Source of the DNA: Desulfuromonadales bacterium | GTDB lineage: Bacteria; Desulfobacterota; Desulfuromonadia; Desulfuromonadales; BM103 | NCBI GenBank assembly: GCA_014860225.1 | Contig: JACZKE010000013.1 | Span: 1-64,000 of the forward strand | Length of the DNA: 64,000 bases | Direction: 5' to 3' | Shown here: positions 9,408 to 17,807 of the stretch, piece after piece | Layout: each line of letters begins with the position of its first letter | How positions within the stretch are numbered: position 1 is the first letter of the stretch | The notes under the pieces: generated by a model | The model's database searches: none | The model's input: only the letters and a program-made list of their open reading frames with translations | What the model was told of the DNA's origin: nothing | Made by a program: the position numbers and the translations under genes

Positions 9408-9576
9408 CTAGCAGTCTGTCGGACTATACGGGCCGAAGCGAAAATTTGGATGTTTGAGAGCAGATTTTAGCTCATTTGCAGGTTCATAGCTGTAGCTATG
9501 GACCAAAAAGGAGCTGAAATATGGGCCAAACAGCCGGATTTGCAGCCGGCTCATGGATAGTCCGACAGACTGCTAG
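9408..9576. repeat. 169-bp palindromic (MITE-like) element, family A copy 1
   Basis: Perfect 20-bp terminal inverted repeats, CTAGCAGTCTGTCGGACTAT at 9408-9427 and its complement at 9557-9576, enclose a non-coding core with internal inverted repeats around TAGCTGTAGCTA. A shortened relative lies at 15013-15088, whose left half matches the right end of this copy. It is inserted between the sensor kinase and regulator genes and supplies the last codons of the kinase. No transposase is encoded, so it must be mobilised in trans if at all. Confidence 0.8.
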
Positions 9577-11065
9577 GCAAGACAACAGTAAAACAAGCAC
9601 CCCTGCCAACCGCAGAAGTCACTTCGATGCTGCCGCCACTCTCGTCGATGATGCGTTGACAGACTGCAAGCCCCAGACCATAGCCGCTGCCGGGAGCCTT
9701 GGTGGTAAAAAACGGTTCAAATATTTTCATTGCAACATCCGCATCGATTCCGCCGCCATCATCACTGATGGAAATGCTGACCGTCTGGTCCTCTTGTCTT
9801 GACGATAGTACGATGTGCCCCTTGCCTTGCATAGCGTCTTGCGCATTCAGGAGCAGATTGATCCAGACCTGCATCAGGCGTCCACGATCCATCCTGACCC
9901 GGCAGTCATCCCGCATACACCGGTCATCAATCTCGACGCCATCAAGCTGTCCCTGATGGCGCAACAGCGCGACGGTTTCGCGAAGCAGGGCGACCGGACA
10001 TAAAGACTCTATCTGATGATCAGCCGGAGCCGAATACTCGAGAAGTTCGCGGATCAGGCGGTCAATCCTCGCTGTTTCCGTCAGGGTGCGCTCCACCAGG
10101 TCAAGAGAGTCTTCCGACAGATCATCCTTGAGCAGATTCAGGTAGCCAACCACGGCACCCAAGGGGTTACCGATCTCATGGGCCATGCCGGCGGCAAGAT
10201 GACCGACGGTAGCGAGCTTTTCAGAGCGGACCAGATCGTCGCGCGCCCGCGCCAGCTCCTGGTTGATTTTTTCAAGGGAGGCGATGTGTTCTTCCGTTTC
10301 GGCGCGACTCTCGGCCAGAGCCGCCACCATCTGGTTGAAGCTGTCGGCCAGATCATGAATCTCACCGGGACCGGACGACACGGTGACAGCTGTCAGGGTC
10401 CCGCCGGCAACCGCTGTTGTCGCCTGGTGCAGCTGGCGTACCGGCTTGACCACATTGCGATTGAGAAGGTAGACACCGAAAGCGGCCAGGATCAGCCCAT
10501 AAACGATGACGTAGACAAGAGTCAGCCGTTGTGCCTGCCGAACTCTCTGGTGCAGGCCCTCCAGGCTGAAACGAATCTGCAGAAGGCCATGAGCCTCATT
10601 GCCGATCCAGAGTGAGGTTGCCAGATCGAGATAACTCTGCGGCTGGGTCTCGCTGAAAAAATGGTAGGATTCGTAGACGAGTTCCTCGTACAATGCCCCC
10701 CGCTCCAGAGTTGATGGCGACACAGAGGCAAACTCGCTGAAGGTTTCGGATCCGCTGCTGGTCAGTACCTGCAGTTTCGTATCGAGCAGGCGCCAGGCAA
10801 CGATATCAGCCTGCTGGCTCATTACAGACTGTAAACGATTGAGACTGGCAAGTGCAATTTTCAGGTCGTTAGCAGCATCAGCCGTTGGCGTCGGTTCATC
10901 TACCCCGGCAGCAATCAACCTGGTGATGCCGGCGGCGTGGGTACGCTGCTGATCAAGCAGATTGTGTTCCGTCAACTTGACCAGGAGAAAACCGGCAAAC
11001 AGCAGCGCCGCCGCCAGCAGTAGAGAGATACTCAGGATAATTTCAGTACGCAGGCCGGTTCGCAT
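9551..11065 (-). CDS. Membrane sensor histidine kinase (HAMP), partner of the adjacent NtrC-type regulator
   Basis: The 504-residue protein has a first membrane helix at about 9-29, an extracytoplasmic sensor region of about 150 residues, a second helix at about 182-201, a HAMP linker, a coiled segment, and a HisKA domain with phospho-acceptor His296 in [12 protein letters not shown]. The HATPase domain ends normally ([12 protein letters not shown], then FTVVLP). The last seven residues, SSLSDYP, and the TGA stop are read from the terminal repeat of the 9408-9576 element, so the original C-terminus was replaced at the very end; the catalytic domain is complete. It lies 270 bp upstream of the regulator gene and is its likely partner. 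Two transmembrane helices with a periplasmic domain differ from the multi-helix PilS. Confidence 0.9.
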   Translation of the reverse strand: MRTGLRTEIILSISLLLAAALLFAGFLLVKLTEHNLLDQQRTHAAGITRLIAAGVDEPTPTADAANDLKIALASLNRLQSVMSQQADIVAWRLLDTKLQVLTSSGSETFSEFASVSPSTLERGALYEELVYESYHFFSETQPQSYLDLATSLWIGNEAHGLLQIRFSLEGLHQRVRQAQRLTLVYVIVYGLILAAFGVYLLNRNVVKPVRQLHQATTAVAGGTLTAVTVSSGPGEIHDLADSFNQMVAALAESRAETEEHIASLEKINQELARARDDLVRSEKLATVGHLAAGMAHEIGNPLGAVVGYLNLLKDDLSEDSLDLVERTLTETARIDRLIRELLEYSAPADHQIESLCPVALLRETVALLRHQGQLDGVEIDDRCMRDDCRVRMDRGRLMQVWINLLLNAQDAMQGKGHIVLSSRQEDQTVSISISDDGGGIDADVAMKIFEPFFTTKAPGSGYGLGLAVCQRIIDESGGSIEVTSAVGRGACFTVVLPSSLSDYP

Positions 11066-11241
11066 GGACAGCCGATCTTCTCAAGCTCGGGGATTAAAAC
11101 TTGCCGGAAACTAACCTGTTTCCATCTGAAAACTCCGCATGAGTATACGTATTCACAATAGTTCAGGCAAACCGAAAGAACAACTGGTCAAATGGCTTTC
11201 CAGTTGCTAAGATATCGCCACATTTCAACAGGAGCATCATC

Positions 11242-11448
11242 ATGTCACGCATACCTGCAATTGACCGCGACTGCTGCATCGGTTGCGAAGCCTGTGCTCA
11301 GCTTTGCCCTGAGGTTTTCCGCATGGAAGACAATCATAACGGCCATGTTCATGAGAAAGCGGTGGTTTACAACCCCGGTGGGGCACCGGAAGCGAAGATT
11401 GAAGCGGCCATGGACAACTGCCCTTCAGCCTGTATTTACTGGGCATAA
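11242..11448 (+). CDS. Monocluster [4Fe-4S] ferredoxin
   Basis: This 68-residue acidic protein carries the cluster motif CIGCEACAQLCP near its N-terminus (Cys12, 15, 18 and 22) and a distal NCPSACI (Cys59, 63). This matches small ferredoxins with one [4Fe-4S] cluster bound by CxxCxxC plus a distal CP, with the two remaining cysteines able to form a disulfide. It would be a low-potential electron carrier in the cytoplasm, for example for the 2-oxoglutarate or pyruvate oxidoreductases. It has its own ribosome site (AGGAG) and is divergent from the kinase gene, so it is likely a single-gene transcript. Confidence 0.9.
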   Translation: MSRIPAIDRDCCIGCEACAQLCPEVFRMEDNHNGHVHEKAVVYNPGGAPEAKIEAAMDNCPSACIYWA

Positions 11449-11498
11449 TTAAACATCAAAAAGAAATTCCCGGTCATCATCAATAGCACCCCAGGACT

Positions 11499-12725
11499 TT
11501 GATTTTGCCCTTACCTCGCCCCGCGTTCCGCGTCATTCGTCCCGGTTTCCCAAACAACCTCCCCCTTCTCAACGTCTTTGCCGGCTTGAAGATGACCCTC
11601 TTTCCGATGGCCATCATCACCCTGTTCTGGAAAGACCAGATCGGCTTAAGCCTTGCTGACATCCTCCTGTTGCAGGCGATTTTTTCACTTTCAACCCTGC
11701 TCATGGAGTTCCCTTCCGGCTATCTGAGCGATCGATTGGGCTACCGTTTTGCCCTCAACCTGGCCTGTCTGTTCGGCATTACCGGCTGGACAACCTATAC
11801 CCTGGCCGGTTCTTTTACCGGTGTTCTCGCCGCCGAAATACAACTCGGTATTTCATATGCGTTCATCAGCGGTTCAGATAGCGCTCTCCTCTACGAAACC
11901 CTTCGCCACCAGGGACGGGAAGAGGACTATACTAAGCATGATGGCCGCATGACGGCATGGGCCCAGGCAGGCGAAGCGGCAGGTGCTATCGGAGCGGGAG
12001 CGCTTTACGCCTGGTTCCCTCTCCTGCCCTTCCTGCTGCAGATAGCGGTGTGGATTTCAGCACTGGCTGTCTGCCGCAACCTGAAAGATGTGCCCTGGAC
12101 ACCACGGCAGACGACCTCACACCTGCGAGAAGCCTGGGGAATCGCTCACAAGGCCTTTGTGCAAAGCGCCGGTTTGCGCTACAGCATTGTTCTTGCTGCC
12201 CTGCTCGGACTAGCGTCCTTCTATCCCGTCTGGCTGATTCAGCCGTACATGCAGTCGCTCAATGTGCCCCTGGCCTGGTTCGGGCCGATCTGGGCAGCGG
12301 CAAACCTGTGCGTCTCATTCGGCTCTCTGATCAGTCATCGCATCCAGTATCACCTTGGGACACGCGGGACAACTGTGCTCCTGTTGGTTTTGATTGTTGC
12401 CGGTTATTCCGGACTGGCGTTCAGCCAGGTGGTCTGGGGCTTTGTTTTCTACTTTCTGCTCACTATCATGCGCGGCATTCAGGGACCATTGCTGCGTCTT
12501 GCACTTCAGAAGCAGAGTGAACGTCATGAACGGGCCAGTATTCTGTCACTGAAATCACTGGTGTTCCGCCTCGGCTTTGTCATCACCGGCCCGCTGGTAG
12601 GTATTCTCGCTGATCGTGCCGGCTTGAGCTTTTGTTTTCTGGTCCTGTTGATCGTCCAGAGTCTGATTATCGCCTTTGCCATTCGCCCTTTTTTAAAGAA
12701 CACCGAATCTGTCTGGGAAATCTAG
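11499..12725 (+). CDS. MFS transporter
   Basis: The 408-residue protein has about 12 hydrophobic helices and the major facilitator motif A in the first cytoplasmic loop (GYLSDRLGYRFAL), followed by a repeat-like second half. The substrate cannot be told from sequence. The start is uncertain: TTG at 11499 or 11505, with a weak CAGGA upstream. The TAG stop is formed by the left arm of a palindromic element (12722-12786), so the native C-terminus may have been altered slightly. Confidence 0.8.
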   Translation: MILPLPRPAFRVIRPGFPNNLPLLNVFAGLKMTLFPMAIITLFWKDQIGLSLADILLLQAIFSLSTLLMEFPSGYLSDRLGYRFALNLACLFGITGWTTYTLAGSFTGVLAAEIQLGISYAFISGSDSALLYETLRHQGREEDYTKHDGRMTAWAQAGEAAGAIGAGALYAWFPLLPFLLQIAVWISALAVCRNLKDVPWTPRQTTSHLREAWGIAHKAFVQSAGLRYSIVLAALLGLASFYPVWLIQPYMQSLNVPLAWFGPIWAAANLCVSFGSLISHRIQYHLGTRGTTVLLLVLIVAGYSGLAFSQVVWGFVFYFLLTIMRGIQGPLLRLALQKQSERHERASILSLKSLVFRLGFVITGPLVGILADRAGLSFCFLVLLIVQSLIIAFAIRPFLKNTESVWEI

Positions 12726-12786
12726 CACCCTGTAGCCCATAATCTTTGCATATACATGCGAATTCCTGCCGGTTACAGGGTACCAG
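12722..12786. repeat. 65-bp palindromic element, family B copy 1
   Basis: Arms 12722-12737 (CTAGCACCCTGTAGCC) and 12771-12786 are inverted copies with three mismatches. The continuation CCATAATCTT matches, in inverse orientation, the right end of the larger family B copy at 13482-13647. It overlaps the stop codon of the MFS gene. It has no coding capacity. Confidence 0.65.
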
Positions 12787-12908
12787 GAATCTGTCAGATA
12801 ATTCTTTTTGTTTGCGACAGGAAGACTGTCATGCCAGAAGCAGAGGCTATCCATATCTTGCCTGTGGAGTGTATAATTAATGCTAACTTCAAGACTATTG
12901 GTAAGGTT

Positions 12909-13445
12909 ATGATTCGTCTACTATCAACATGCCGGTTGGTTATATGTTTATTGTTCTCTTTCTGCTTCATAATGCAGGGCTGCGCCTCCAAGGGCGAACC
13001 CGAAGTGAAAGTAAAAATCGGCATGCACGTCGATGCGGTGCTGGAATTTATCGTGGAGTACCCGTTATCATGGAACAAGGATAGACGCGTGGTTTTTGAC
13101 AGTAAAGAAGGCGAGGTCCGCTGGACGCATCCAGATCATACGCAGACACTCTTGCGAATCAGGTCTTTCGTGCCGGAACGAGAAGCTCCTGGCATAGAAC
13201 AGCAAATCGATCAGGCATTGCATGAATTCGTCGGGCTGGACATATCGACCAGAGAGGCTGTTACACTTCCTGCCGGTGAGGCCTGGCACATTACGGGACA
13301 TACAGCACAAGTGGATGCCGATATCTACCTGCTGTTGCGCACAGATCGCGGTTATTCGATCGAGCTTACAGCTCCGTTGGACAACATCGAGGCCTACGAG
13401 GACGTCATGGACAGGGTCACACACTCTTTTCGGACCATACCGTAG
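12909..13445 (+). CDS. Small putative lipoprotein of unknown function
   Basis: About 178 residues. A signal peptide with lipobox-like FIMQGC (Cys about residue 25) predicts a lipid-anchored exported protein. The remainder has alternating beta-strand patterns and the segment EYPLSWNKDRRVVF followed by WTHPDHTQTLLRI, reminiscent of PsbP/DUF1795-type fold proteins, but I do not recognise a family with confidence. I chose the ATG at 12909 over an upstream start at 12756 because the extension would run through a palindromic element and would place the signal peptide internally. It is flanked on both sides by family B elements. Confidence 0.6.
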   Translation: MIRLLSTCRLVICLLFSFCFIMQGCASKGEPEVKVKIGMHVDAVLEFIVEYPLSWNKDRRVVFDSKEGEVRWTHPDHTQTLLRIRSFVPEREAPGIEQQIDQALHEFVGLDISTREAVTLPAGEAWHITGHTAQVDADIYLLLRTDRGYSIELTAPLDNIEAYEDVMDRVTHSFRTIP

Positions 13446-13481
13446 GAGCCTGTCGATCCATAGCATATGCGAAATGCTGAC

Positions 13482-13647
13482 CTAGTACCCTGTAACCTAT
13501 AGGATTTCGAGGGATTGCGTAGGGATTTGCCGTGTCAGCAAGGCGCGATTTCTGGTGCCTAGCCGTAGCTACACAGCTGAAATCGGAACGTAGCTGACGC
13601 GGCAAAGAACAAGCAAGGTGCGAAAGATTATGGGTTACAGAGTACTA
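13482..13647. repeat. 166-bp palindromic element, family B copy 2
   Basis: Terminal arms CTAGTACCCTGTAACCTATA (13482-13501) and its inverted partner (13629-13647) differ at two positions. A second nested inverted repeat (13526-13539 with 13593-13606, one mismatch) gives the core a long hairpin. Together with the copy at 12722-12786 it brackets the lipoprotein gene. It ends 15 bases before the HD-domain gene start and creates a false N-terminal extension for that gene. Confidence 0.75.
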
Positions 13648-13662
13648 CACAATGGACAATTA

Positions 13663-14202
13663 ATGCATCCGATTGAGCTCATTGATAAATATTATAGCGA
13701 CTATCCGGAAGCCAGACGCATTCTGATCGCACACAGCCACCAGGTCGCCAGTCTGGCTGTTGCCGTGGCTGAACATGTTATGCAAAGTGAGACCGTTGAC
13801 AAAGATTTTGTTGAGCAGGCCGCCATGCTCCATGATATCGGCATGATTTACACCGACACGCCAAAACTCGGGTGTTATGGTGATCAGCCATATATCAGCC
13901 ACGGGATTATCGGCGCAGAATTGCTGGCTAAAGAAAACCTGCCGATACACGCCCTGGTCTGCGAACGTCACATCGGCGTCGGCTTGACCATAGAAGACAT
14001 TACATTGCAGGGTTTGCCACTGCCATTACGCGACATGCGGCCACAAACCCTGGAGGAGAAGATTGTCGCTTACGCCGATCTCTTCTTTTCCAAAACACAG
14101 AAAGGGATGCGCACGGTCGAGATGGTCCGGAAATTATTGGCCCGTCATGGAGAGTACAAGGTCGCCATATTCGACAAATGGCACTATCAATTCAAGCTTT
14201 AA
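13663..14202 (+). CDS. HD domain protein (putative metal-dependent phosphohydrolase)
   Basis: The protein is about 179 residues. An HD fold is visible: the first His in LIAHSHQVA, the central LHDIG doublet, a further His in ERHIGVG, and the Asp in VAYADLFFS. HD domains bind divalent metal and hydrolyse phosphomonoesters or nucleotides; the small HDIG type here (similar to the archaeal/bacterial TIGR00295-like group) has no assigned substrate. I placed the start at ATG 13663 because upstream in-frame codons lie in a palindromic element; no strong ribosome site is visible. A hairpin repeat follows directly after the stop. Confidence 0.78.
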   Translation: MHPIELIDKYYSDYPEARRILIAHSHQVASLAVAVAEHVMQSETVDKDFVEQAAMLHDIGMIYTDTPKLGCYGDQPYISHGIIGAELLAKENLPIHALVCERHIGVGLTIEDITLQGLPLPLRDMRPQTLEEKIVAYADLFFSKTQKGMRTVEMVRKLLARHGEYKVAIFDKWHYQFKL

Positions 14203-14207
14203 CAAAA

Positions 14208-14275
14208 GGGTCAGGTCTACACATTCCACAATTTTTGCGAAAATACATTTTTTGTGGAATGTGTAGACCTGACCC
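14208..14275. repeat. Perfect 24-bp inverted repeat hairpin, family C copy 1
   Basis: Arms 14208-14231 and 14252-14275 (GGGTCAGGTCTACACATTCC... and complement) are perfect complements around a 20-nt AT-rich loop. It fills the gap between the HD and DedA genes. A degenerate half copy occurs at 63672-63706. It resembles REP-type units mobilised by Y1 (RAYT) transposases in related genomes and could also block read-through, but it lacks a clean U-run. Confidence 0.7.
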
Positions 14276-14289
14276 TGAAGAAAAGGGTG

Positions 14290-14940
14290 ATGGAACTGTG
14301 GCTGCAGGATATATTCAACCTTTTACCGGGCGGAATACTTTTCGCTACTGCGATCTTCGTGATCGCGTTTATTGAAGCGCTGGTCGGAATTGGGTTGATC
14401 ATGCCCGGCAGCGTGTTGACGGTTTTTAGCGGTTGGCTGGCTTTCCAGGGGAAAGCGCCAATCACAGCCGTCATGACTGCGGCAGGTTTTGGAGCTGTAC
14501 TCGGTGACCTGCTCAGTTATTGGTTGGGCGCACGATTTGGTGCCCGTCTCTGGCGCTGGAGCTTCTTGAAAAAACGCCGGAACTTATTACGCCTGACAGA
14601 AGTTTTTTTCTTTGAACACGGTGGTAAAAGCGTTTTTTTCGGCCGATTTCTTGGACCGATCCGTGGACTTGTGCCGTTCGTCGCCGGAGCAAGCAAAATG
14701 CGCCCTGTTGCTTTCAGCTGCTACGCCATTGTGAGCGGAATTCTCTGGGGAATCAGCTATCCTGGGCTCGGCTATCTCGGCGGGACCAGCTGGCAAAAGG
14801 CGGAAACCCTGACCGGTCGGCTTGGTCTGCTGGTAGCTCTTGGACTCATCGCTATACTGCTGGTGGCCTGGCTGCGGCACAAGTTTTTACCGAGGCGGGA
14901 AGTGCGTGACGCAAAGCGTGACAAGACATCTTCGCTCTGA
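14290..14940 (+). CDS. DedA-family (VTT domain) membrane protein
   Basis: The protein is about 216 residues. It carries DedA signatures: the acidic re-entrant helix with Glu before GIGLIMPGSVL, GDLLSYWLGARFG, the conserved FGRFLGPIRGLVPFVAGASKM with its essential Arg, and GYLGG. DedA/VTT proteins act as scramblases or flippases in the inner membrane, for example for undecaprenyl phosphate or phosphatidylethanolamine. The start was placed at the ATG at 14290; the upstream open frame is contributed by the palindromic repeat 14208-14275. A second VTT domain is found fused to a PLD protein at 53835-55952. Confidence 0.88.
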   Translation: MELWLQDIFNLLPGGILFATAIFVIAFIEALVGIGLIMPGSVLTVFSGWLAFQGKAPITAVMTAAGFGAVLGDLLSYWLGARFGARLWRWSFLKKRRNLLRLTEVFFFEHGGKSVFFGRFLGPIRGLVPFVAGASKMRPVAFSCYAIVSGILWGISYPGLGYLGGTSWQKAETLTGRLGLLVALGLIAILLVAWLRHKFLPRREVRDAKRDKTSSL

Positions 14941-15012
14941 AAGCCTTCTGCACGATTTAACCTTCCTTGCTCAAGCCTCCCATTTCAGCTAGGATACGGA
15001 AAATTTACAGCA

Positions 15013-15088
15013 CTAGCAGCCTTTCGGACTATCCATGAGCCGGCTGCAAATCTGGCTGTTTGGCCCGTATAGTCCGACCGACTGCTAG
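15013..15088. repeat. 76-bp palindromic element, family A copy 2 (deleted form)
   Basis: Arms 15013-15032 and 15069-15088 are 20-bp inverted repeats with three mismatches. The segment from GGACTATCCATGAGCC to TTTGGCCC is nearly the reverse complement of the right end of the element at 9408-9576, so this copy is an internally deleted derivative. It sits in the promoter region of bioA, about 40 bp before the start codon. Confidence 0.75.
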
Positions 15089-15130
15089 CCCGTATCAATT
15101 CGACAAAAACAGCTTCAGGAATTGCTCATT

Positions 15131-16432
15131 ATGCCCAATCTCTTGCACGACAGCAGCTGGCTTGATTTTGAAAGAACCCATGTCTGGCACCCTTATGCTC
15201 CGCTCGAAGGAGCACTTCCCTGCTACCCCGTCAAACATGCGCAAGGCGTTCACCTGACACTGGAAGATGACCGCAAGCTGATTGACGGCATGTCTTCCTG
15301 GTGGTCAGCTATTCACGGTTACAATCATCCGGTTCTTAACAGCGCGGCCAGACAACAACTCGACAGGATGGCGCATGTCATGTTCGGTGGGTTGACTCAC
15401 CGCCCGGCTGCGGAGCTGGCGGCACGCCTGGTGAAGTTGACCCCGGAACCTCTCGAACGTGTTTTCTTCTGCGATTCCGGCTCGGTGAGTGTCGAAGTCG
15501 CAATCAAAATGGCGATCCAGTACTGGCACGCCAAAAAGCAACCTGAGAAACAACGTATGCTGACGATTCGCCGCGGCTATCATGGTGACACCTGCGGTGC
15601 CATGGCAGTCTGCGATCCTGAGACCGGCATGCATCATCTCTTTACCCAGGTTCTTTCAGAGCATTTGTTTGCCGACGCACCGACGGTTGTAAACGATGCC
15701 GACTGGCAGGACGCAGATATCGCCGGTTTCCGCGCCCTGATTGAAACCCACCATGAGCAGATTGCCGCTGTCATCCTCGAACCGATCGTGCAGGGCGCGG
15801 GAGGCATGCGCTTCTATGCCCCTGAATATCTGCGTCAGGTTCGTGCTTTATGCAATACTCACAATGTTCTGTTGATCGCCGACGAGATAGCTACAGGCTT
15901 TGGCCGTACCGGTACACTGTTCGCTTGCGAACAGGCCGAGATCGTTCCGGACATCATGTGTCTTGGCAAAGCCATCACCGGCGGCTACATGACCCTGGCT
16001 GCGGTTCTGACAACAGCAGAGATCAGCGGGACAATTTCGACAAATGCTCCCAATGCATTTATGCATGGCCCGACGTTTATGGCCAACCCACTGGCCTGTG
16101 CAGTCGCCAACGCCAGCATCGATCTGTTGATTGAAAGCCCCTGGCAGGATCGCATAGCTGCGATCTCCAAAGCGTTCTCTCAGCACCTGTTGCCCTGCCA
16201 GGTCTGGGACGGTATCGCCGAAGTGCGCATCAAGGGCGGCATCGGCGTTCTGGAGCTGGATAATCCAGTCGACATGGCCGCAATCACCAGGCGCTTCGTC
16301 GACAAAGGCGTCTGGATTCGCCCTTTCGGCAAACTGGTCTATGTCATGCCTCCTTATATCATCAGTGATGAAGAGATGGACCAGTTGTTGACGGCCATGA
16401 CCTCTGCCGTGGCTGAGGAGCTAAGGGGCTGA
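15131..16432 (+). CDS. bioA: Adenosylmethionine-8-amino-7-oxononanoate aminotransferase
   Basis: BioA moves the amino group of S-adenosylmethionine to 7-keto-8-aminopelargonic acid, the third-from-last step of biotin synthesis, with pyridoxal phosphate. The 433-residue product shows HVWHPYAPLEG near the N-terminus, DGMSSWWSAIHGYNHP, GGLTHRPA, RRGYHGDT, the cofactor-binding DEIATGFGRTG and the Schiff-base Lys in CLGKAITGG. Length is normal (about 430). I used the ATG at 15131, with AGGA about 10 nt upstream. No other bio genes lie in the window. A family A palindrome occupies its promoter region. Confidence 0.95.
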   Translation: MPNLLHDSSWLDFERTHVWHPYAPLEGALPCYPVKHAQGVHLTLEDDRKLIDGMSSWWSAIHGYNHPVLNSAARQQLDRMAHVMFGGLTHRPAAELAARLVKLTPEPLERVFFCDSGSVSVEVAIKMAIQYWHAKKQPEKQRMLTIRRGYHGDTCGAMAVCDPETGMHHLFTQVLSEHLFADAPTVVNDADWQDADIAGFRALIETHHEQIAAVILEPIVQGAGGMRFYAPEYLRQVRALCNTHNVLLIADEIATGFGRTGTLFACEQAEIVPDIMCLGKAITGGYMTLAAVLTTAEISGTISTNAPNAFMHGPTFMANPLACAVANASIDLLIESPWQDRIAAISKAFSQHLLPCQVWDGIAEVRIKGGIGVLELDNPVDMAAITRRFVDKGVWIRPFGKLVYVMPPYIISDEEMDQLLTAMTSAVAEELRG

Positions 16433-16778
16433 GAGCTGGAGGCTGAGAGCTGGAGGCTGGAGGCTTGGAGCTGAGGGGCGTAAGGGGTGAGGGGTAAAAC
16501 TTGAAGTCATCCACCAAGGCTTCATGGCCGTTAAGATAGGCCCCAGCGTTAATGACTGCGTCACAAACTTCTCGGCCAACACAGGTATTAAATGCCATAA
16601 TACCTGGCGCAAGAAATGCCCTCCGCAGGAGCAAGCCTTTTTGCTTACTTTTTTGGCGTTGAAAAAAGTAAGGCGTCTGGCGGGACGCGACCCGCCGGTG
16701 TTGCTGTTGATCTCAGAACGAAACGTAAAAACAACCGCTCAAATTTTCAACATTCCCAAAACACAAAGGATCCCTGCC
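16433..16778. other. Intergenic region with purine-rich tandem repeats and an inverted repeat
   Basis: No gene start is convincing here. About 16434-16480 is an imperfect tandem array of GAGAGCTGGAGGCT-type units. A perfect 11-bp inverted repeat (CTTACTTTTTT and complement, about 16643-16671) follows, resembling widespread dispersed REP-like sequences. The intervening part is open on both strands for short distances but I recognise nothing in it. Confidence 0.45.
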
Positions 16779-17702
16779 ATGCCTGAACCCCTGCAATTCC
16801 TCGCCATGCCCAACGCAGCAGTCGATGAAGCCGATGTCCTGATTTTGCCGATCCCCCTGGAGAGGACGATCTCTTTCAAACCGGGAACCGCCGATGCGCC
16901 CGCAGCCATCCTGGAGACAACCGGGCAACTCGAATTTTACGAGGAGGACGCCGGGTGGTCGCCGTTCAAGCATATGAAACTGAGTGTTTTGCCCGGGTTC
17001 GCAGACGACTCATCCCTGACTGACGCCGAACTGCATGCCAGTCTGACCAGGCATGTCGCCTCATTTCCAGCCGAAAACCTGTTTATAGGCATCGGCGGCG
17101 AACATTCCCTGACCCCGTCCCTGGTCGAAGCACGCATGCCGGAACCCGGCACCGTACTTTTTCTCGACGCCCACGGCGACATGCGCACCAGTTACGAAGG
17201 GAGCAGCTACAGCCATGCCTGCCCTGTCACGCGCCTGCTGTCCCAAGGGCATAAGATTATCATGGCCGGCATCCGCTCCGTTTATGAAAGCGAAGTGGAG
17301 TTAGTTGAGAAGGAACCCTGCATCACCTTGTTCCTCGATTGGGATCTGCAGGGAAAGGGCCAGTGGGAGTCTTTCCTGCAGAAGGTCAATTCTCTGCAAG
17401 GGCCAGTCTACCTGTCGATCGACATGGACGTCTTCAACCCTGCCGTTGTTCCCGGAGTCGGCACGCCACAACCGGGAGGTTTCTCCTGGTACCAGGTCAT
17501 TGAAGTGCTCGAGTCCCTCTTTTCAAAAAAACAGATAGACTTGCGCGGCGTTGACGTAGTCGAACTCGTTCCGGAGCAAAGCAGGGTTTCCGAGATGACC
17601 GCCGCCAAGCTTCTCTTAAAAATCATTTCCTTCTGGGGCTGTGCCAACGGATTCAACCAGAAACCTGAGACCGGCAGCCAGATGCAGGTTGAGTATGAAT
17701 AA
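16779..17702 (+). CDS. speB: Agmatinase/arginase-family ureohydrolase
   Basis: The 307-residue product contains the binuclear manganese ligands of the ureohydrolase family: GGEHS, DAHGDMR followed by YSHAC, and SIDMDVFNP. These enzymes hydrolyse guanidino groups; the size and the DAHGDMRTSYEG...SHAC pattern fit agmatinase (agmatine to putrescine and urea), but substrate cannot be fixed from sequence. The ATG at 16779 has AAAGGA upstream; the long upstream frame extension runs through repeat-rich non-coding DNA and is rejected. The gene stands alone downstream of bioA. Confidence 0.82.
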   Translation: MPEPLQFLAMPNAAVDEADVLILPIPLERTISFKPGTADAPAAILETTGQLEFYEEDAGWSPFKHMKLSVLPGFADDSSLTDAELHASLTRHVASFPAENLFIGIGGEHSLTPSLVEARMPEPGTVLFLDAHGDMRTSYEGSSYSHACPVTRLLSQGHKIIMAGIRSVYESEVELVEKEPCITLFLDWDLQGKGQWESFLQKVNSLQGPVYLSIDMDVFNPAVVPGVGTPQPGGFSWYQVIEVLESLFSKKQIDLRGVDVVELVPEQSRVSEMTAAKLLLKIISFWGCANGFNQKPETGSQMQVEYE

Positions 17703-17807
17703 CGCTGGCAATAATCCGACAGCCTTCTTGTCTTGTAACTATTCAGCACATAAGCGAGTGCATGTAGGCTGCAGCTGTTGCTTGTTGGAAGTTAAGTGAC
17801 AGCCATT

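Noticed and set aside
7919-11065. Naming the two-component pair pilS/pilR
   Set aside because: The kinase has two membrane helices and a periplasmic domain, unlike multi-helix PilS, and pilA is not in the window.
16362-16634. 90-codon minus-strand frame between bioA and the agmatinase gene
   Set aside because: Its end overlaps bioA, it runs through tandem repeats and has no ribosome site.
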